The notes: generated by a model not told the origin, from the letters alone. 64,000 bases of DNA from Paragordius varius (GCA_964247055.1 OZ176055.1:2790001-2854000); one strand, 5' to 3'. Counted from the stretch's first letter, positions 22,885 to 35,900 are shown. Numbers and translations: made by a program.

Positions 22885-23920
22885 GTCGAAATGACATATG
22901 CGGTTAAAATACTAGAAAAAAGTTTTTTTAATTTTTCCACTATTAGCCGAAACCAAAAAATCGCATTTTTTCCGCATATTAGGTTAAAAGAATTAAATTC
23001 AATAGATGAAATGGTGTCAACTAAATTTTATTTATTTCAAAACATAAGGATAATTCTAAACGAAAAATAATATCAGCAAAGATTTTACTTTTTTTCGGAA
23101 GGTCCCATAAACATTTTCAAGAATGTTACCTAAAAAATCGCACTTTATCGTCGAATTTGAATCATAAAACCTATTAAGATCCGGTAAAAGATTTTTATTT
23201 TTATTTAACCTATATTAACTCGATATATGGAAGTACTATATCGCCTTCAAAAAAATTAACCCTTATATACAATCAACAGAAACTTATAATTTTTAGAACA
23301 TACAATATACGTGTTATAAATACTTTTTCCATATAATTCGATGCAGTAAAAAATCCATCATCCCAAATTTTTGATTTAGGAAATCTTTACTCTAAAATCT
23401 TGATTATATATTTTTGACGCCATTTTGGCTTTTAATACCGGCTGTAAAAAACTAAATCGATACATTTTTTTTTCTCCATTGAATTGTACAGGAAAGATAT
23501 TTTTAATATATATGTAATGTTTTGGAAAAAAATTAAGCAACTTTCCTGGTTCAAATTATCTAAAAAACTTTTTTTATATAAGGCATATATATATATATAT
23601 TGGAAGCGATATATTGGGTATTTGTAATGGACTTAATATCTGATTGTGTTAATAAAAATTAATCTTTACCGTATATTATTAGGTTTTTATGACTTGAATT
23701 TGACGACAAAGTGAATATTCTTAAAAATAAAGGTGTAAAATCTTTGGAAATAATATTTTTTAGCACTATCCTTATGCTGTAATTACACAAATAAAATTTC
23801 ATTCACACGTTTTCATCTATTGTATTTATTTTTACTTGTAATATGAGATAAATATTTTTTTATTTTTAAAAAACTTTTTTTCTAGTATTTTAACCGCATA
23901 TATCCTTTTAATATTCATTT
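22885..23920. repeat. One-kilobase imperfect inverted repeat (foldback)
   Basis: The left arm starts with TATGCGGTTAAAATACTAGA near 22895. The same block appears inverted near 23875-23905. Matching pairs continue inward: AATAGATGAAA with a following AAATTTTATTT, CATAAGGATA, CAAAGATTTTAC, a CACTTTATCGTCGAATTTGA-like block, and TATATCGC near the centre at about 23400. Arms are roughly 500 bp with many mismatches. Open frames inside are incidental. It could be a foldback transposon or an old inverted duplication. Confidence 0.7.
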
Positions 23921-24284
23921 TTCTGAAGCTTTTAGCTATACTTTTAAATATTTGAATATCTAATTTAATACATCCTGAAATATTGTTACGTGAAGCATAG
24001 ATAACTTATCTGGAAAAGTTGAAATTAATTTATTGAAATGATTTTTTTATTATTTATCGTATAACTTAGAAAAATATGTATTTAATAACAAAAACAATGT
24101 ACACAAACCATTTTTATAAATGTCTATTTTTTATAAAATATGCCATTTTTTTATAATTATATCATTCCAAATATACTTCATTCAAAAAAGGCTTTGATTG
24201 TGATTTAAAATTTAACATATTTTAATTCGTTATTTTGTTTAACGTTTTAAATTCAGCATCTTTTGATTTTTAACAATTAGATTT

Positions 24285-24998
24285 ATATCGGAGTATTTTA
24301 AGACCCCAGGCTATATTAAAATTGATACAATTAACAATACTGGAGACGGTTTCGATTTAAATTTATTTTTGTATCTGTTAGCAATTCGAAATATATACTT
24401 TGGTTGTACATCATAATTTTCTGTGAGATTTGAATTGTATTATTTTTATATTTTTTTGTACTATGTAAATAATATATCCTTTGTTACTCGAAATTTTATT
24501 GTTATAATGCAAATTATGTACACCTAAAATTAGTATATATAAAGCACAAAAAAACCGAATAAACAATCATTTTACGTTTCTTATATTTTCTTCTCTTCAA
24601 ATTAACAGTATCTTAATTAAAATTATATAAATAAGCCAAAATACCTAAATAAAAATTAGTTTAGAGCCATAAAAAACTATTTCGACGCAATTTTTGTTTT
24701 GGAACATTTTTGCTATAGTGTTTTTTTATTTTGATTAATTTTTTATTAAGATTACATTAACATTATAAACAGAAATAATGGTTTATTCTGCATTTGTTTT
24801 ATATTTAGCTAATGCACATCTGACATATTGGCTAAATTTTTACCTTGAGGTTTATCCATAAAATAGGTATCAAGTTTTTTTTAATTAATCTGACAATGTT
24901 ATATAAGAGTAATTTTTGCATTGTTTCAATTTGTTCCATATTTTCAGAAATATTTGATTTGGTCCCTAAAAACCCCAATTTGAATCGGAGGACGGAAA
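24285..24998. repeat. GGGGTATC-ended dispersed repeat, diverged copy 3
   Basis: The left part reads ATATCGGAGTATTTTAAGACCCC and the right end CCCCAATTTGAATCGGAGGA, as in copies 1 and 2 but more diverged and longer. Boundaries approximate. Confidence 0.5.
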
Positions 24999-27019
24999 TG
25001 AATGTGTTTTATCCAAGTTTTAATTGAATACTATGATAAAGTTGAAAAAGGTAAGAAAGATTTTTTGTAATTTAGAACATTTAGTCAAAATGCCCTATGG
25101 CGAAATACTAATTTAAATTTAATTATTATTATTGGAGAAAAAAGTATTAAACCTTCTTGATCATATTGCATAATTTATGGATTGTTATGTACTGTAAGTC
25201 TTCACTCTTTTATGCGGAAACATTATTTTAGTTAAAACTCTTTATATTTTTACCTTTAAAATTGTTATTTTGTAAACGGTCGGGTTTGGTGCAGTTTATT
25301 GCTTATAAAATCTTAAATTCATCGATTAATTTATAACTTAAACCGCTCAACGAATAGCGGTGCTCCTGTGAATCAACGGAATATATACCATTTACACCTC
25401 AAATTCACCCTCGAACTATTCCAATTCACGCTAAAATAAATTTTATGTTTTTTGGAATTATATACCTATATTTTTTCATAAATGAAATTTTGTTAAAATT
25501 AAAATAATGCCATAAAGATATAAAACACATAAATAATTTCTAGGGTAATGTTCAATAATGAAAAATCGTAAATGGTATACTACCAAGGCCATCGTATGAG
25601 AATCATGCAATTCTATGTGTATTTTATGTATATGCGTGCACAGCGAAAAATTTGGAAAATTACCACATAAACCAAAATTTCATAATTTTCAAAAATATTT
25701 ACAAAATCCTAGTTAATATTATAAGTTACACCAATATATACGGGTCTTCCCAAAATCTAGCCAAAAACTAGCAAAAATTGGTGAGATAAATAATAGTTTA
25801 TATATCTTCGTAATTTTCAAACAGACTTCTGTTTATAATCTTAGAAAATATTTATAACCTGTCCACTGTTTTTTGAGTCAAAAATGCGGCTCGGGAAACC
25901 ATTAATGTTGACTCCTGATGCAAATCAGTTTTAATTTTAGAATCCAACGGCTTAAATTAGAGCGCAGCTGTCAATAGCCATAGCAAATGATTGAAAAAAA
26001 GCAATACTTATTCCATTCAAAATTTATGCGGTGGGTCTTGCAATATAATGACTTTAAATTTTTCATCTCGAACATGCAATATACTGCTGTTAAAAATAGA
26101 GCGGGGAAAAACCCAAAAGAGATGTCAACGATGTTTTAGAATCATTCTCGTAAGATAAATGATGCAATCGATATAAGTCATAGTTGCGATTCTGGCCTCC
26201 GTCCTTTTCCTTGCAACCCATTGAAAATCAAAAATTAATCAAATTTAAACAGTGTCATGACCACTCATAAATGGTGATTTTTTATTAATTTTTTAAATAA
26301 TTTAAATACGAAATTTTTTAAAAATTTTTAAAAACCGACGCCCCTTCAATAGTAGCAACCGAGTGCATCAGCCCCCCTTTCCTTCCCCTAGCTACGCCTC
26401 TGTAAAACCCAATAAATTCGTTTAAAGATTGAATATTTATAAGCAAGTCCTAATCCCAAATTAAGATTAAAAGGAAATTAATGTAAGTGAAACATTATTT
26501 AAAATTTGAGTAATGTTAATCTTTACAATCCCTAAACATTTTATAAATTTCAATATTAAAGTGCACGCATTCAGTAAGTAATTAATTAATACATTTAATT
26601 TGAATAAATTTATACGCTTTTTAGTTTATAATGCGTTACGACCGTTTGTCTCGTAAAGATTTAATTGATCTATAAAAAATATCCTAAATTTTGCGAAGTC
26701 CAGTTTATTCATTGCACCAACAACTGGCGATCTCTTGAAATTCAAGTTTAAAATTGTCAACATCTATAAAGTTTTAATGGAATAAAGCCGCTCTTAAGAC
26801 AAATACAAGCTTTCTTATACTAATTAAGGTAAGTTTTAAGTGAGATATAATATTTAAATTGAATATATTTTTATAAAAAAACGACAAGTCGAAAGCGCTT
26901 TGTTTTTCTAATGTTTATTATTCTTCAAAATCAAATAAATTATTCATAAAAATATATTTAAAACTGCTAAAAAATATAAAGTAAATATATCAATACACAG
27001 CCGAATTAAAAAGAAACCT
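24999..27019. other. Non-genic; degenerate transposon traces
   Basis: At 25381-25440 a block with TTCACCCTC recurs elsewhere (about 11268, 29985 and, inverted, 53195). At about 26335-26402 a C-rich block ends in CCTAGCTACGCCTCTG, a sequence that resembles hAT termini known from invertebrates; its left partner was not found. No gene seen. Confidence 0.35.
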
Positions 27020-27302
27020 TTATAAATAATTGAAATTATACGGGCCAGTAAAGATATATAAAGACAATTTTTTTCCAAAAGACAACCATACTTTCTAAAC
27101 CTTAATTTAACCTATAAAAATCGTTTAAATCCAATCCTAAAATAGATAGTTGATTCTGTTACCAATTTATATCTCTATATACTTGCAGTTTAAAAGAATA
27201 AGTAAGGTATAATTAAAAAATTAAGATTTAAAATCATGGTTGTCTTTTAGAAGAATATATTTGTCGATATATTTTTACGTTTTGTTCGTTTACAGTTTTT
27301 AT
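27020..27302. mobile_element. Tc1/mariner-like MITE, diverged copy 4
   Basis: Contains ATTGAAATTATACGGGCCAG, then AAAAGACAACCATACTTTCT, facing ATGGTTGTCTTTTAGAAGAA and TTTTTACGTTTTGTTCG. Ends worn; boundaries approximate. Confidence 0.55.
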
Positions 27303-27454
27303 TGCATATTGTAATACAGAAAAATGAACCAGATGATATACCCTTTTCAAGCTAGATCGCATGGACATATCGAATTAGCTTGGTTTGAACTAATAGAACT
27401 TACTTTTTAAACTCATCTCAAAAATATATTTTATTTCTAGGCCACATCATATTT

Positions 27455-27893
27455 CGATTATATGGAGTAAAAATTTTGGGATAAAAAGCAAAATATAACA
27501 AAAGTTTTTTTTCATAAAACAACTATACTTTTTTGAATATCAATTTTCGCTAAATAAATATGAGTATGAGTTAGTATACATTCCTAGTTTTTTATTAAAT
27601 ATTGCAAAATAGCATATTCAGAAAGGGAAATATATTTGGCTTATAATTATTTTTTTACTTACTGTTATATTAGGTAATAATAATGCTCTTTGCTGTATAT
27701 GCTATCTGATAATATTTATTGAAAAACTTGCAATGTATACTTACTAAATTTAAATTTATTTGTAAAATTTATAAATAATTGATGGTGTTATTTCAATTTT
27801 AAACTTTGCATTTTAAAACAATGCGTTTAAAAGTGTATGGCGGTTTTTTTAAAAAAAGTATGTTTTTGATTTCAATTTTACTGTAATTTATAG
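27455..27893. mobile_element. Tc1/mariner-like MITE interrupted by a second MITE
   Basis: The left end resembles the family (AGTAAAAATTTTGGGATAAA, then CAACTATACTTTTTTGAA) and the right end reads ...TTTCAATTTTACTG followed by TA. The middle, about 27560-27765, matches the palindromic MITE at 36589-36764 (GCTCTTTGCTGTAT, CTTGCAATGTATACTTAC). This looks like a nested insertion. Confidence 0.5.
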
Positions 27894-28895
27894 ATTTATT
27901 TTTTTTATTTTATTTTTCTCTCTACAAAAAAGGTAATGGTTTTAAAATAATAAAACAAAACCACAATATTTATATTCATATACATATATAAAATGAAACT
28001 TTTGCATACTATAGGTTTATTCTATTACTCTCTTTAAAATTTACGGCCATCATTTTTAGGTGAATCATAATTTAGTTTTATAAACCATAACTTAGATATT
28101 AGAAAGACTTATGGGTTATCTATCGAGTAAAAAATTTTTAACTAGTGTGAGATTAATTTTATTTATTGTCAAACGTATATTTATTTCTTTAGTGATTTCA
28201 ATAAAAAGTAAAATTATGAGTTTAACTTTTTTTCACAAATATTTGAGGGAAAAATACCAAAATTTTGAAAAGATAACAAATTTATCCTATTTTTGATTTT
28301 AATATTTTTTCGGATTTTTTTATTGATTTTAGCACGTTGAAAATTAGCCACAAAAACAGTTTTAATTAATTATTTTTTGTTTTATATACACAAACACATG
28401 GTAAAAGTTTTAAGGTGTAGCTAAATAAGTGATTATAAAGAATACCCACAATCAGCTGTTTTATTTTTTATTTCTCTTATATTTTTGACCCCAATTTTCT
28501 GATTCTGAAAGCTCATCATCAAATCAATTAAAAAAGAAAGTATACCAAAAAGTACAACATTATATAAATAATTCTGATATCTTGATACTATAAAACTTTT
28601 AAATACCTTTTTACTTAAAACGAATTATTTGTTGCATTGATTTAGGGTTTTCTAAAAATTATCCATGTGAAAAATATTTGTAAACATAAAATAATTTATT
28701 AAAATGTTTTAAATGCAAAAATATTTAAAATTAAATGAAAATACATTGAAGAGGCATAATTCCTAATTTCAAGGATTGAACATTAATGTTTGTTCGTAAA
28801 ATAATCCAGTTAATACATCCGTTCTCATGTATATTTCGATCAGGCATTTCTTTTGATAATATTCATCGTTTTGGAAAAAGGGCATAAAAATATGC

Positions 28896-28930
<35 letters not shown>

Positions 28931-29211
28931 TTAATATTTCACTTACAATATTGCATTATAGCAATTGAAAGTGTTACTAATTACATCTCTTTACATTATT
29001 TGGAACCCCAAACGATTATAGTAATATTTAAAAAAAAATACAAAAAATTATTTGACTTTAAATTTTTATGTTTTGTCTGTAAAATTTTAATTTTCATTGT
29101 AAGTAATTGATTAATTAATGATCGATCAATCCTTTTAAAATGCCATCAAAAGGTCCAAAAATTCGATCAATCCAATGATTGTCACTTTCATTATGTAGTG
29201 ACTTATCCGCT
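27894..29211. other. Non-genic AT-rich stretch
   Basis: Contains a TA run at about 28898-28927 and half of a MITE terminus near 29045-29100 (TTTTATGTTTTGTCTGTAAA). No gene recognised. Confidence 0.4.
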
Positions 29212-29454
29212 TTACTGTCCTAATCAATTAAAATAAAAAAAAATATACATATAAGTTTTTTTAATAAAACCATATTTTTTTAACCATGAATTTTTAAAAT
29301 GTAACTTATCATTTTAAGTTGTAAAATAGGGAAATGAGATATAAATAAACTTTTATGAAAAAAATTAAGGTTTTAAAAGGTATGTCTTTATGAATGAAAA
29401 AAACATTTGTCTTTTAATTTTCACATTTTGTCTGCATAATTTTCCTTCTTACTG
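29212..29454. mobile_element. Tc1/mariner-like MITE, diverged copy
   Basis: The right end ...TTCCTTCTTACTG is followed by TA, and CACATTTTGTCTGCATAAT matches the family's subterminal block. The left end is weak. Confidence 0.45.
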
Positions 29455-29509
29455 TATAACCGTGCGTAGTTTTAACACATATATTTATTAATAAATATCT
29501 GGCCATTAC

Positions 29510-29666
29510 TGTTAGACGAGTGTCTTGGATTCCATATTCAGCACTAACGGAAGCGTTATAAAGCCGAAAAATTAAGCGTAAACTATTGAGTTTATAAACG
29601 GGATAATTAAAAGGCTCTTCCCACGATACCCGAAATTGGGCATGATTCAAACAAACTTGAATGTTT
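29510..29666 (-). CDS. Candidate exon, possibly an FN3-like extracellular segment
   Basis: Begins after a gatgag acceptor; a gtaatg donor at 29509 is one possible end. The open frame gives NIQVCLNHAQFRVSWEEPFN, then YPVYKLNSLRLIFRLYNASV. The VSWEEP motif followed by a hydrophobic-alternating strand is reminiscent of fibronectin type III domains. The frame continues toward the adjacent MITE, so the coding part probably stops before it. May belong to the same gene as the candidate exon at 31.9 kb. Low certainty on family. Confidence 0.35.
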
Positions 29667-29741
29667 CTCATCAATGGATGCTCTAATATAAATTTATTGA
29701 ATTATAAGTTTGATATTTATTAAAAAATGATACCATTTACA

Positions 29742-31480
29742 CCAGGGGTTCCCAAAAGGGGTACAACGCCTTCCAAGATGGGCTCGAAAAATTTGGATAA
29801 TTTTATTAAATAATGAAACTTGAAACAAATTAAAGGTTAAGAGCATCTCAGGTGCGAAAAATTATTTTAATTGCAGATACAAATATTTCATAGATTATAA
29901 TTTTTATGATATTTATATTTTGCATTTTTATTTTTGTTTTTTTTGGAAGGAGAAAAAGGTTGGAATTACTGATTCACTACTTAAATTCACCCTTGACATT
30001 CCAAATTCACCCTAAATTAAATTGTGTTTTTGAGCTAATCTAATCCTGAAAAACTATCTAACATCTAAAAATTGGGATGAAAATCTTTATTAAAAAATAT
30101 GCAGTTATAATGCAAAATTTGTGAAATTTTTTGTTAATTTAATTTTTTTATAATCATTGATAATTTGGAATATCAATTGGTGCAGGAGAAATGCCTTATA
30201 TTACCGACATTTTAAAGTTTTAAACCATTTATGTGGTATAAAAATATAAATTAAGTACCTAATTTCAGAAATTTTTCCACGGCAGTAGCTCGAACTAAAT
30301 TAAAAAATTTTATTAACATTAATTGTGTTATAAAGATTATAAAATTGAAAAATATTATTTACTCATGAATGTGTCGATTGTGGGAAACTTTAAAACATCA
30401 CGATAATTGTTGATAGAAGTATAAAAAGCAGTTGTGTGTAGAGTGTAAGGCACATATGGGTCCAAATTAGATATCTAAAAATATTTGGTAATATGTTTAG
30501 GAATATTAAAATACAGTATGCATTTTAGTGGTTGCTTGTTTCACAGTATAGTTGGGCTTTTTTCAACACATTAGTGTATGAAAAGCTACAAAATAATAAA
30601 TAAACAATATTTTTCTTTCTTTATACTACTGGTTGCAAATTCCCCTAATATAGTGTGAAATAAGCACCCATTTAAATGCATACTGTTATTGGTTGGATTT
30701 GAATAAAGTACAAAACGTAATAAAGACAATTTTTATAAAGACAACCATATCCTTTCAAACCCTAATTTTTCCAAATTATTTAATAAATTTGTAAAATATA
30801 TATTTAACACCTCTAGACTTTTCACTTTTGTACGCGATGACATATTGGGGTATTTTTTTCCCAGAGTACAATCTTGTGTATAAAAGTTTTAGTAAGAAGT
30901 TAATTATGAAACAGTTTTTATGTATTAGGTAAAAAATAGCTTATATTTTTTACAGTTTTGTGACTTCTAGGGTCTAAAATCAGGACAGCCCCAAAAAGCG
31001 ACTGAACGAACAGCTGATATTAAAATCAATATATATCAAGTTTTTGCTGGAAATGTAGTCTGAAAGCTAAGTTAATTATTTACATTTTCTAACAATAATA
31101 TATATTTATTTGCCTGTTGCATTAGCGATTCAAAAATTATGAACAATATGGCGGCAAAAAGTTTGAGATAAGGATTTTTTTGCAATTTTATTTTTTAAAA
31201 AAATTTTGTATAATGGCTTAAATTCAAAAGGATATATTTTGCTTCTACCTGGATATAAAAGTACGCAGCATAATATTTTAACATTGATTGGAACGGTTTT
31301 GGGATGTAGCACCAGGTTTTCTATTCCCACGGTTCCACATATTTAAGGAAAAACGGTTTGTATCAATTAACTCCGGCCGCAAATATTTTTTTCAAAGTTT
31401 TTCCCGGTTTATATTTATTTGGTCAAATGAGTCTGATTTTTACCATTTTTAAAGGTAGAGAGAGCTCAATAATTTAGATC
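29742..31480. other. Non-genic; possible single hAT terminus
   Basis: CAGGGGTTCCCAAAAGGGGT at 29742 looks like a hAT left end following ACCATTTACAC, but no matching right end was found. The rest is AT-rich without gene signals; a TTCACCCTTG block near 29985 belongs to a dispersed repeat. Confidence 0.35.
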
Positions 31481-31734
31481 TGGGGTGTACAACGTAATGG
31501 CTTGGCGGGCAGGTTTTTTTTTGACTCAACAAATCGGCGAGCCGCATTTAAATATATATGAGCATCCACTATAATTTATTAGATTTTGAACATAAATCTG
31601 TTACAATTTTTTTCTTGCTCTTGCCAGGATAACCTCATTTAGATTTTTTTTAGAAATATCGATTTTTGTTCTGTATGTCAAAAGTGTGACCGCACATAAT
31701 GTCTCGGGAAGGCTCGTGTGTTGGACACCCCTGG
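31481..31734. mobile_element. Short non-autonomous hAT element
   Basis: The exact 8-bp duplication TTTAGATC flanks it (31473-31480 and 31735-31742). The left end TGGGGTGTACAACG and right end ...GTGTTGGACACCCCTGG are inverted. Internal GCGAGCCGCATTT recalls the element at 47236. Non-coding, 254 bp. Confidence 0.78.
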
Positions 31735-31923
31735 TTTAGATCAAGATGAATTATGACCAAAAACATTAACCATAAAACAGCAAATTTTCTGCTTGAAAAT
31801 AAGCAAACTATATCAAAATATGGTAACTATTGCTTTTAAACTAATCTCCTTGGAGCCACAAAAGGATTAAATTACAAAAGGACAAAAACGGTTTCGGCCT
31901 ATATTGATTCGTTTATAATGGGA

Positions 31924-32115
31924 ACAAATAACATACATACATTAAAATAAGAAGTCAGTTCTCCAACAACATTGTATATAGTATTGTATGTGGTGAATCG
32001 AAATTCGTGTGAGAGTGTCTCGTTATATTGATAACCTGGAATAGTTTCAAGCGGAAGATAGTTTGCAATATGAACTGTGTACACTGCTTTGCCATTCGTA
32101 TTATTTTTTTCACTT
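31924..32115 (-). CDS. Candidate extracellular-type exon, gene unidentified
   Basis: The frame reads NNTNGKAVYTVHIANYLPLE, then PGYQYNETLSHEFRFTTYNT and a short tail to TSYFN, followed by a consensus donor gtatgt. A plausible acceptor ends in ccataag. There are candidate N-glycosylation sites (NNT, NET) and strand-like hydrophobic alternation. No family recognised. Confidence 0.35.
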
Positions 32116-32233
32116 ATGGTAAAAATATTGACAAAACCATAACCATTAGTATTTTCTGCGCATTCTAATACAATATTTTACAAATTTAAATTGAATATTT
32201 TACAGTATGACTAAGTATACAATGGTAATTTTA

Positions 32234-32622
32234 TAATAACAGTTGTTAAAATCCGTAAGATAACGATAAAGGAAAGTTAAATAGAATTAAATGAAAGTAT
32301 AAATAGAAATTATAAACGATATGTGAAACCCTTTCGTCAATAGTAATCGCAGACTAGTTTCGTGCTTGTTAGCATCCATCAGTACGACACAACTATTTGA
32401 CTTGGGGTTTTCACATATCGATTTCGTATATATATCTAACTTTGCAATTTTGGTATAAGTGCAGTAGGTTATACGAATTTAAATTAAATTTAATGTAATT
32501 TATGAAAATTAAACTGAAAATTTGAAAATTCACATATCGTTTATAATTTCTATTTATACTTTCATTTAATTCTATTTAACTTTCCTTTATCGTTATCTTA
32601 CGGATTTTAACAACTGTTATTA
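32234..32622. repeat. Perfect 94-bp inverted repeat with 201-bp spacer
   Basis: Bases 32234-32327 are the exact reverse complement of 32529-32622, with no mismatches on reading base by base. A 17-bp direct repeat ACAATGGTAATTTTATA occurs at 32219-32235 and 32653-32669. The spacer (32328-32528) shows no open frame. It may be a very young foldback element; it could also form hairpin RNA if transcribed. Confidence 0.9.
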
Positions 32623-33263
32623 CAAAACATAACCAATCCGTTCATTACCATTACAATGGTAATTTTATATTAATGATTGCGAGATAGCATATATAACATA
32701 TGGAATAGTTAGATTTTTCATTTTTTACTGCTATTAGCCAGTATTAATGCTTTTGCCGTATATATAAGGTGACCAGACGTCCCGCTTTTGGCGGGACAGT
32801 CCCGCTTTTTCACACTTTGTCCCGCGTCCCGCTAGGTTTTTAAAATGTCCCGCTTTTTCACGATTATATAAAAAATTTTTTAAATACAAATAGATTTTTT
32901 TTATCCGTTTAAATTTTATATCTTTAAATATCTTTAAAATCTATATAAATTTTAAATTAAATTTTTTTATTTTATTAAAAATATTTATTTTTTTTTCGAA
33001 TTTATATCATATGATTATACACTTTCCTTCCTACTACTACTGTCATCATTATCAAAAAGCCAAGTTAATACCACAAATCTCTAGATTAAAAGACAAATTG
33101 ATACCACAAATCGGTACCTTACACGTTTATTCCAGAAATTTATTACTTGCCAACATTATTAAAAAGCCAAATTAATACCACAAATCGGTAGCTTAAAAGA
33201 CAAATTGATACCACAAATCGGTACATTACACGTTATTTATTATACTAATAGTAGTTTATAAAT

Positions 33264-33443
33264 ATGAGCACAAAAAGAGGTTGTAAATTCAACGATGAAT
33301 TAATGAAAGATTTTCCTTTTATCAAAAAAACGAAGAATGAATCATCTGTTAAATGTCTTATATGCGAGGGGGAATTCACCCTAGCACATGGCGGCAATGA
33401 TATTACAAAGCATATGGAAACACAGAAACAAAAAAATGTTTAG
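33264..33443 (+). pseudogene. hAT transposase, N-terminal BED zinc finger piece
   Basis: Fifty-nine codons: MSTKRGCKFNDELMKDFPFI, then a BED finger with KCLICEGEF and ITKHMET (C-x2-C ... H spacing). Ends at TAG three bases before the next reading frame opens, so transposase is split here. Confidence 0.8.
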
Positions 33444-33445
33444 AT

Positions 33446-34183
33446 ATGGCGGCATCATCTTACAAAATTACCGATTTTTTTCGAAAAACCGCTTATGGAG
33501 AGGAAGAAAAGAATTTGGCACTAGCTGAGGGCGTGTTATCTTTTCACGCCGTTAATCACAATCATTCCTTTATTTCTATGGACTGTAGCTCTCAGGTTAT
33601 TCGCACGTTATTCCATAATAAATATACTGCCCATACAAAGGCTGAAGCCATTGTGTGCAATGTCCTTTCGCCACATGCATTTTCTGAAATACAAAAAGAT
33701 TTGCTGAAAATTAATTTCTTATCCCTATACTCTGATGCATCAAATCACCATGAAACAAAATTATTTCCCACTTTAATAAGATATTTTGATTCAGAAACCG
33801 GCGTAAAAATTAAAATTTTAAATTTAATTTATCTACCCGGTGAAGATTCCGAAATAATATTTACTTCAATAATGCATATTCTAGAAAAAAATAATTTAAA
33901 AGACAAAATTATCGCATATTGCGCTGACAACACCAATACGAACTTTGGTGGAAAAGCAAGGAGGGGAACAAAAAATATTTTTTATAAATTAACAGATAAT
34001 CTTAATCAAAACATTATTGGCGTTGGGTGTGCAGCGCATATAATACACAACGCTATTCAAACAGCTGCTGATTTGTTACACCTAGATGTGGAAAATGTAG
34101 TTGTTAAAATATATTCCTATTTTTATATATACACGGTACGTTTTGAAACGCTTAAAGAATTCTGTGAAAATGTAGAAGTTTAA
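33446..34183 (+). pseudogene. hAT transposase, central piece
   Basis: Opens MAASSYKITDFFRK, the usual linker after the BED finger in this group. The 245 codons include LYSDASNHHETKLFPTLIRY with the first catalytic acidic residue region, AYCADNTNTNFGG (second acidic region, usually CTDNAxxM) and GCAAHIIHNAIQTAADLL, a strongly conserved hAT block. Homology continues beyond the stop (YCETRWLAFMPAIKRILKMY from about 34200) in another frame, after which several stops follow. Once part of a transposase of about 600 residues. Confidence 0.82.
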
Positions 34184-35449
34184 TATCAAAAAATGCTTGG
34201 ATATTGTGAAACTCGTTGGTTGGCTTTTATGCCAGCTATCAAAAGAATTTTAAAAATGTATGATCCTTTAAAATCTTTTTTTTATCACAGGACAAATGTC
34301 CTACAACTTTAAAAAAGTTTTTTGAAAGTGATTCTAAAATATGGTTAAAATTCTAACAAAACCAAGCTTCTCTCTTTCAAAATGTTATTAAATTTATAGA
34401 AGGTGACAAAATTTCGGCAATCGAAGTAGTGAAGTTAGTTACCGAAAATTCCAATGTCAAGAACGGTTAAAAAATAATTTTATACCATTAACCATCCGCA
34501 ATATAATAAATAATTTAGAAAAACAAGGCTAAATAAATTGCCAAGATATCCTGTACCATATAAAAATGTTTTATACAAACTGTAAAGATTATTTGGATGG
34601 ACGACGCAATTAAATGAAATTGATCCATATCATTGGATAATATTAAAATCAGAATTTAATTGGTGCGATGTTCAAAAATCATTTGATTATATCTGCTCCA
34701 ATCTTTCAGAAATCCGAAGTATCATTAGTTAAAAGATATATTAATAATGAAAAACATAAATTATGGACAAAAGAAAAATATACAGTAGAAAAGAAATGGT
34801 TGGAAATATTTCATCATTTTGAAACAAACAATGTTCTATACAATAATTTTTAAAAATTGTGGGATTCCTATCTTTACCTGGAACCAACGCTGCTACTGAG
34901 CGCGTTTTTTCAGTAAATCAGGTGTGGACATCGGAAAAATCAAATTTAATGTTGAAACTTTAAAAGCCATTTTATCTATCAAATATAATTTGACAAATTC
35001 TTGTGAAGACTTCTACAACATTCTAAAAAATGATGACAATCTGAACCCATTCACTCAAACAAAAAATATACCAAAGAAAAATATTTTCTTATATTTATAA
35101 AGTTTTTGTGTTAAAAAATAAACAAAATTACTTAAAATATTGTATAAGTATTCATAATTTGTCAAACTATATTTGAACACATAAAATGGCTTTTATTCAA
35201 CATTTAAATATGATTCCGTGTCCTTACCTATTTACTGTGGAAAAACGCGTTCAATAGCAGTGGTTCAGGTAAAGATAATTCAAATTCTACAATTAAAATA
35301 TTATTGTATGGAACATAATTTGTTTAAAAATGATTATTTTAACCATTTCTATCCTACCTATATTTTTATGTTGTCCATAATATAAGTTTTCATTCAATAT
35401 ATTTATTTAATAATGAGACTTCATAAAAAAGTGTCATTGTGCACCGTCT

Positions 35450-35900
35450 TGTCTTCCAAATAATCGTTTCTGTTTGTATAAAACATTTTTATATTCTGGC
35501 TATTCATTGAGCCTTGTTTTTCTAGATGCTTTATAATATTGCGATTAGGTAATGGTATAAAATTATTTTCTAAAGTTTTTTGACTTGGATTTTTGACCTT
35601 TGTCCTGTGATAAAAATAGGATTCTAGGAGATCACATTTTTATAAATATTTCCATCGCTGGCAAAAGAGCTAACCAACAGTTCTACAATATCCAAGCATT
35701 TTAACATCTATATTTTCCACATCCAGGGGTAACAAATCAGTAGCTGTTTGAATAGAGTTGTGTATCTGCCAATAATGTTTTGATTAAGATTATTCGCTAA
35801 ATTGTTAAAAATATTTTTTGTGCCGCTTCTTGCATCACCCAGCGCACTTTTGTGATGATTTCGTCTTTATTATTTTTTTTCTAAAATATTACAATCACTT
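35450..35900 (-). pseudogene. Inverted second transposase fragment inside the hAT element
   Basis: Read on the minus strand, this stretch resembles 33960-34560 of the same element, including the region around the ETRWLAF block and the ATTxxGxA-like helix. Several stops are present. It is either an internal inverted duplication or a related element that inserted in reverse. Confidence 0.6.

Noticed and set aside
22879-23070. 63-codon frame in the left arm of the palindrome
   Set aside because: Not kept in the inverted arm and has no recognisable motif; incidental.
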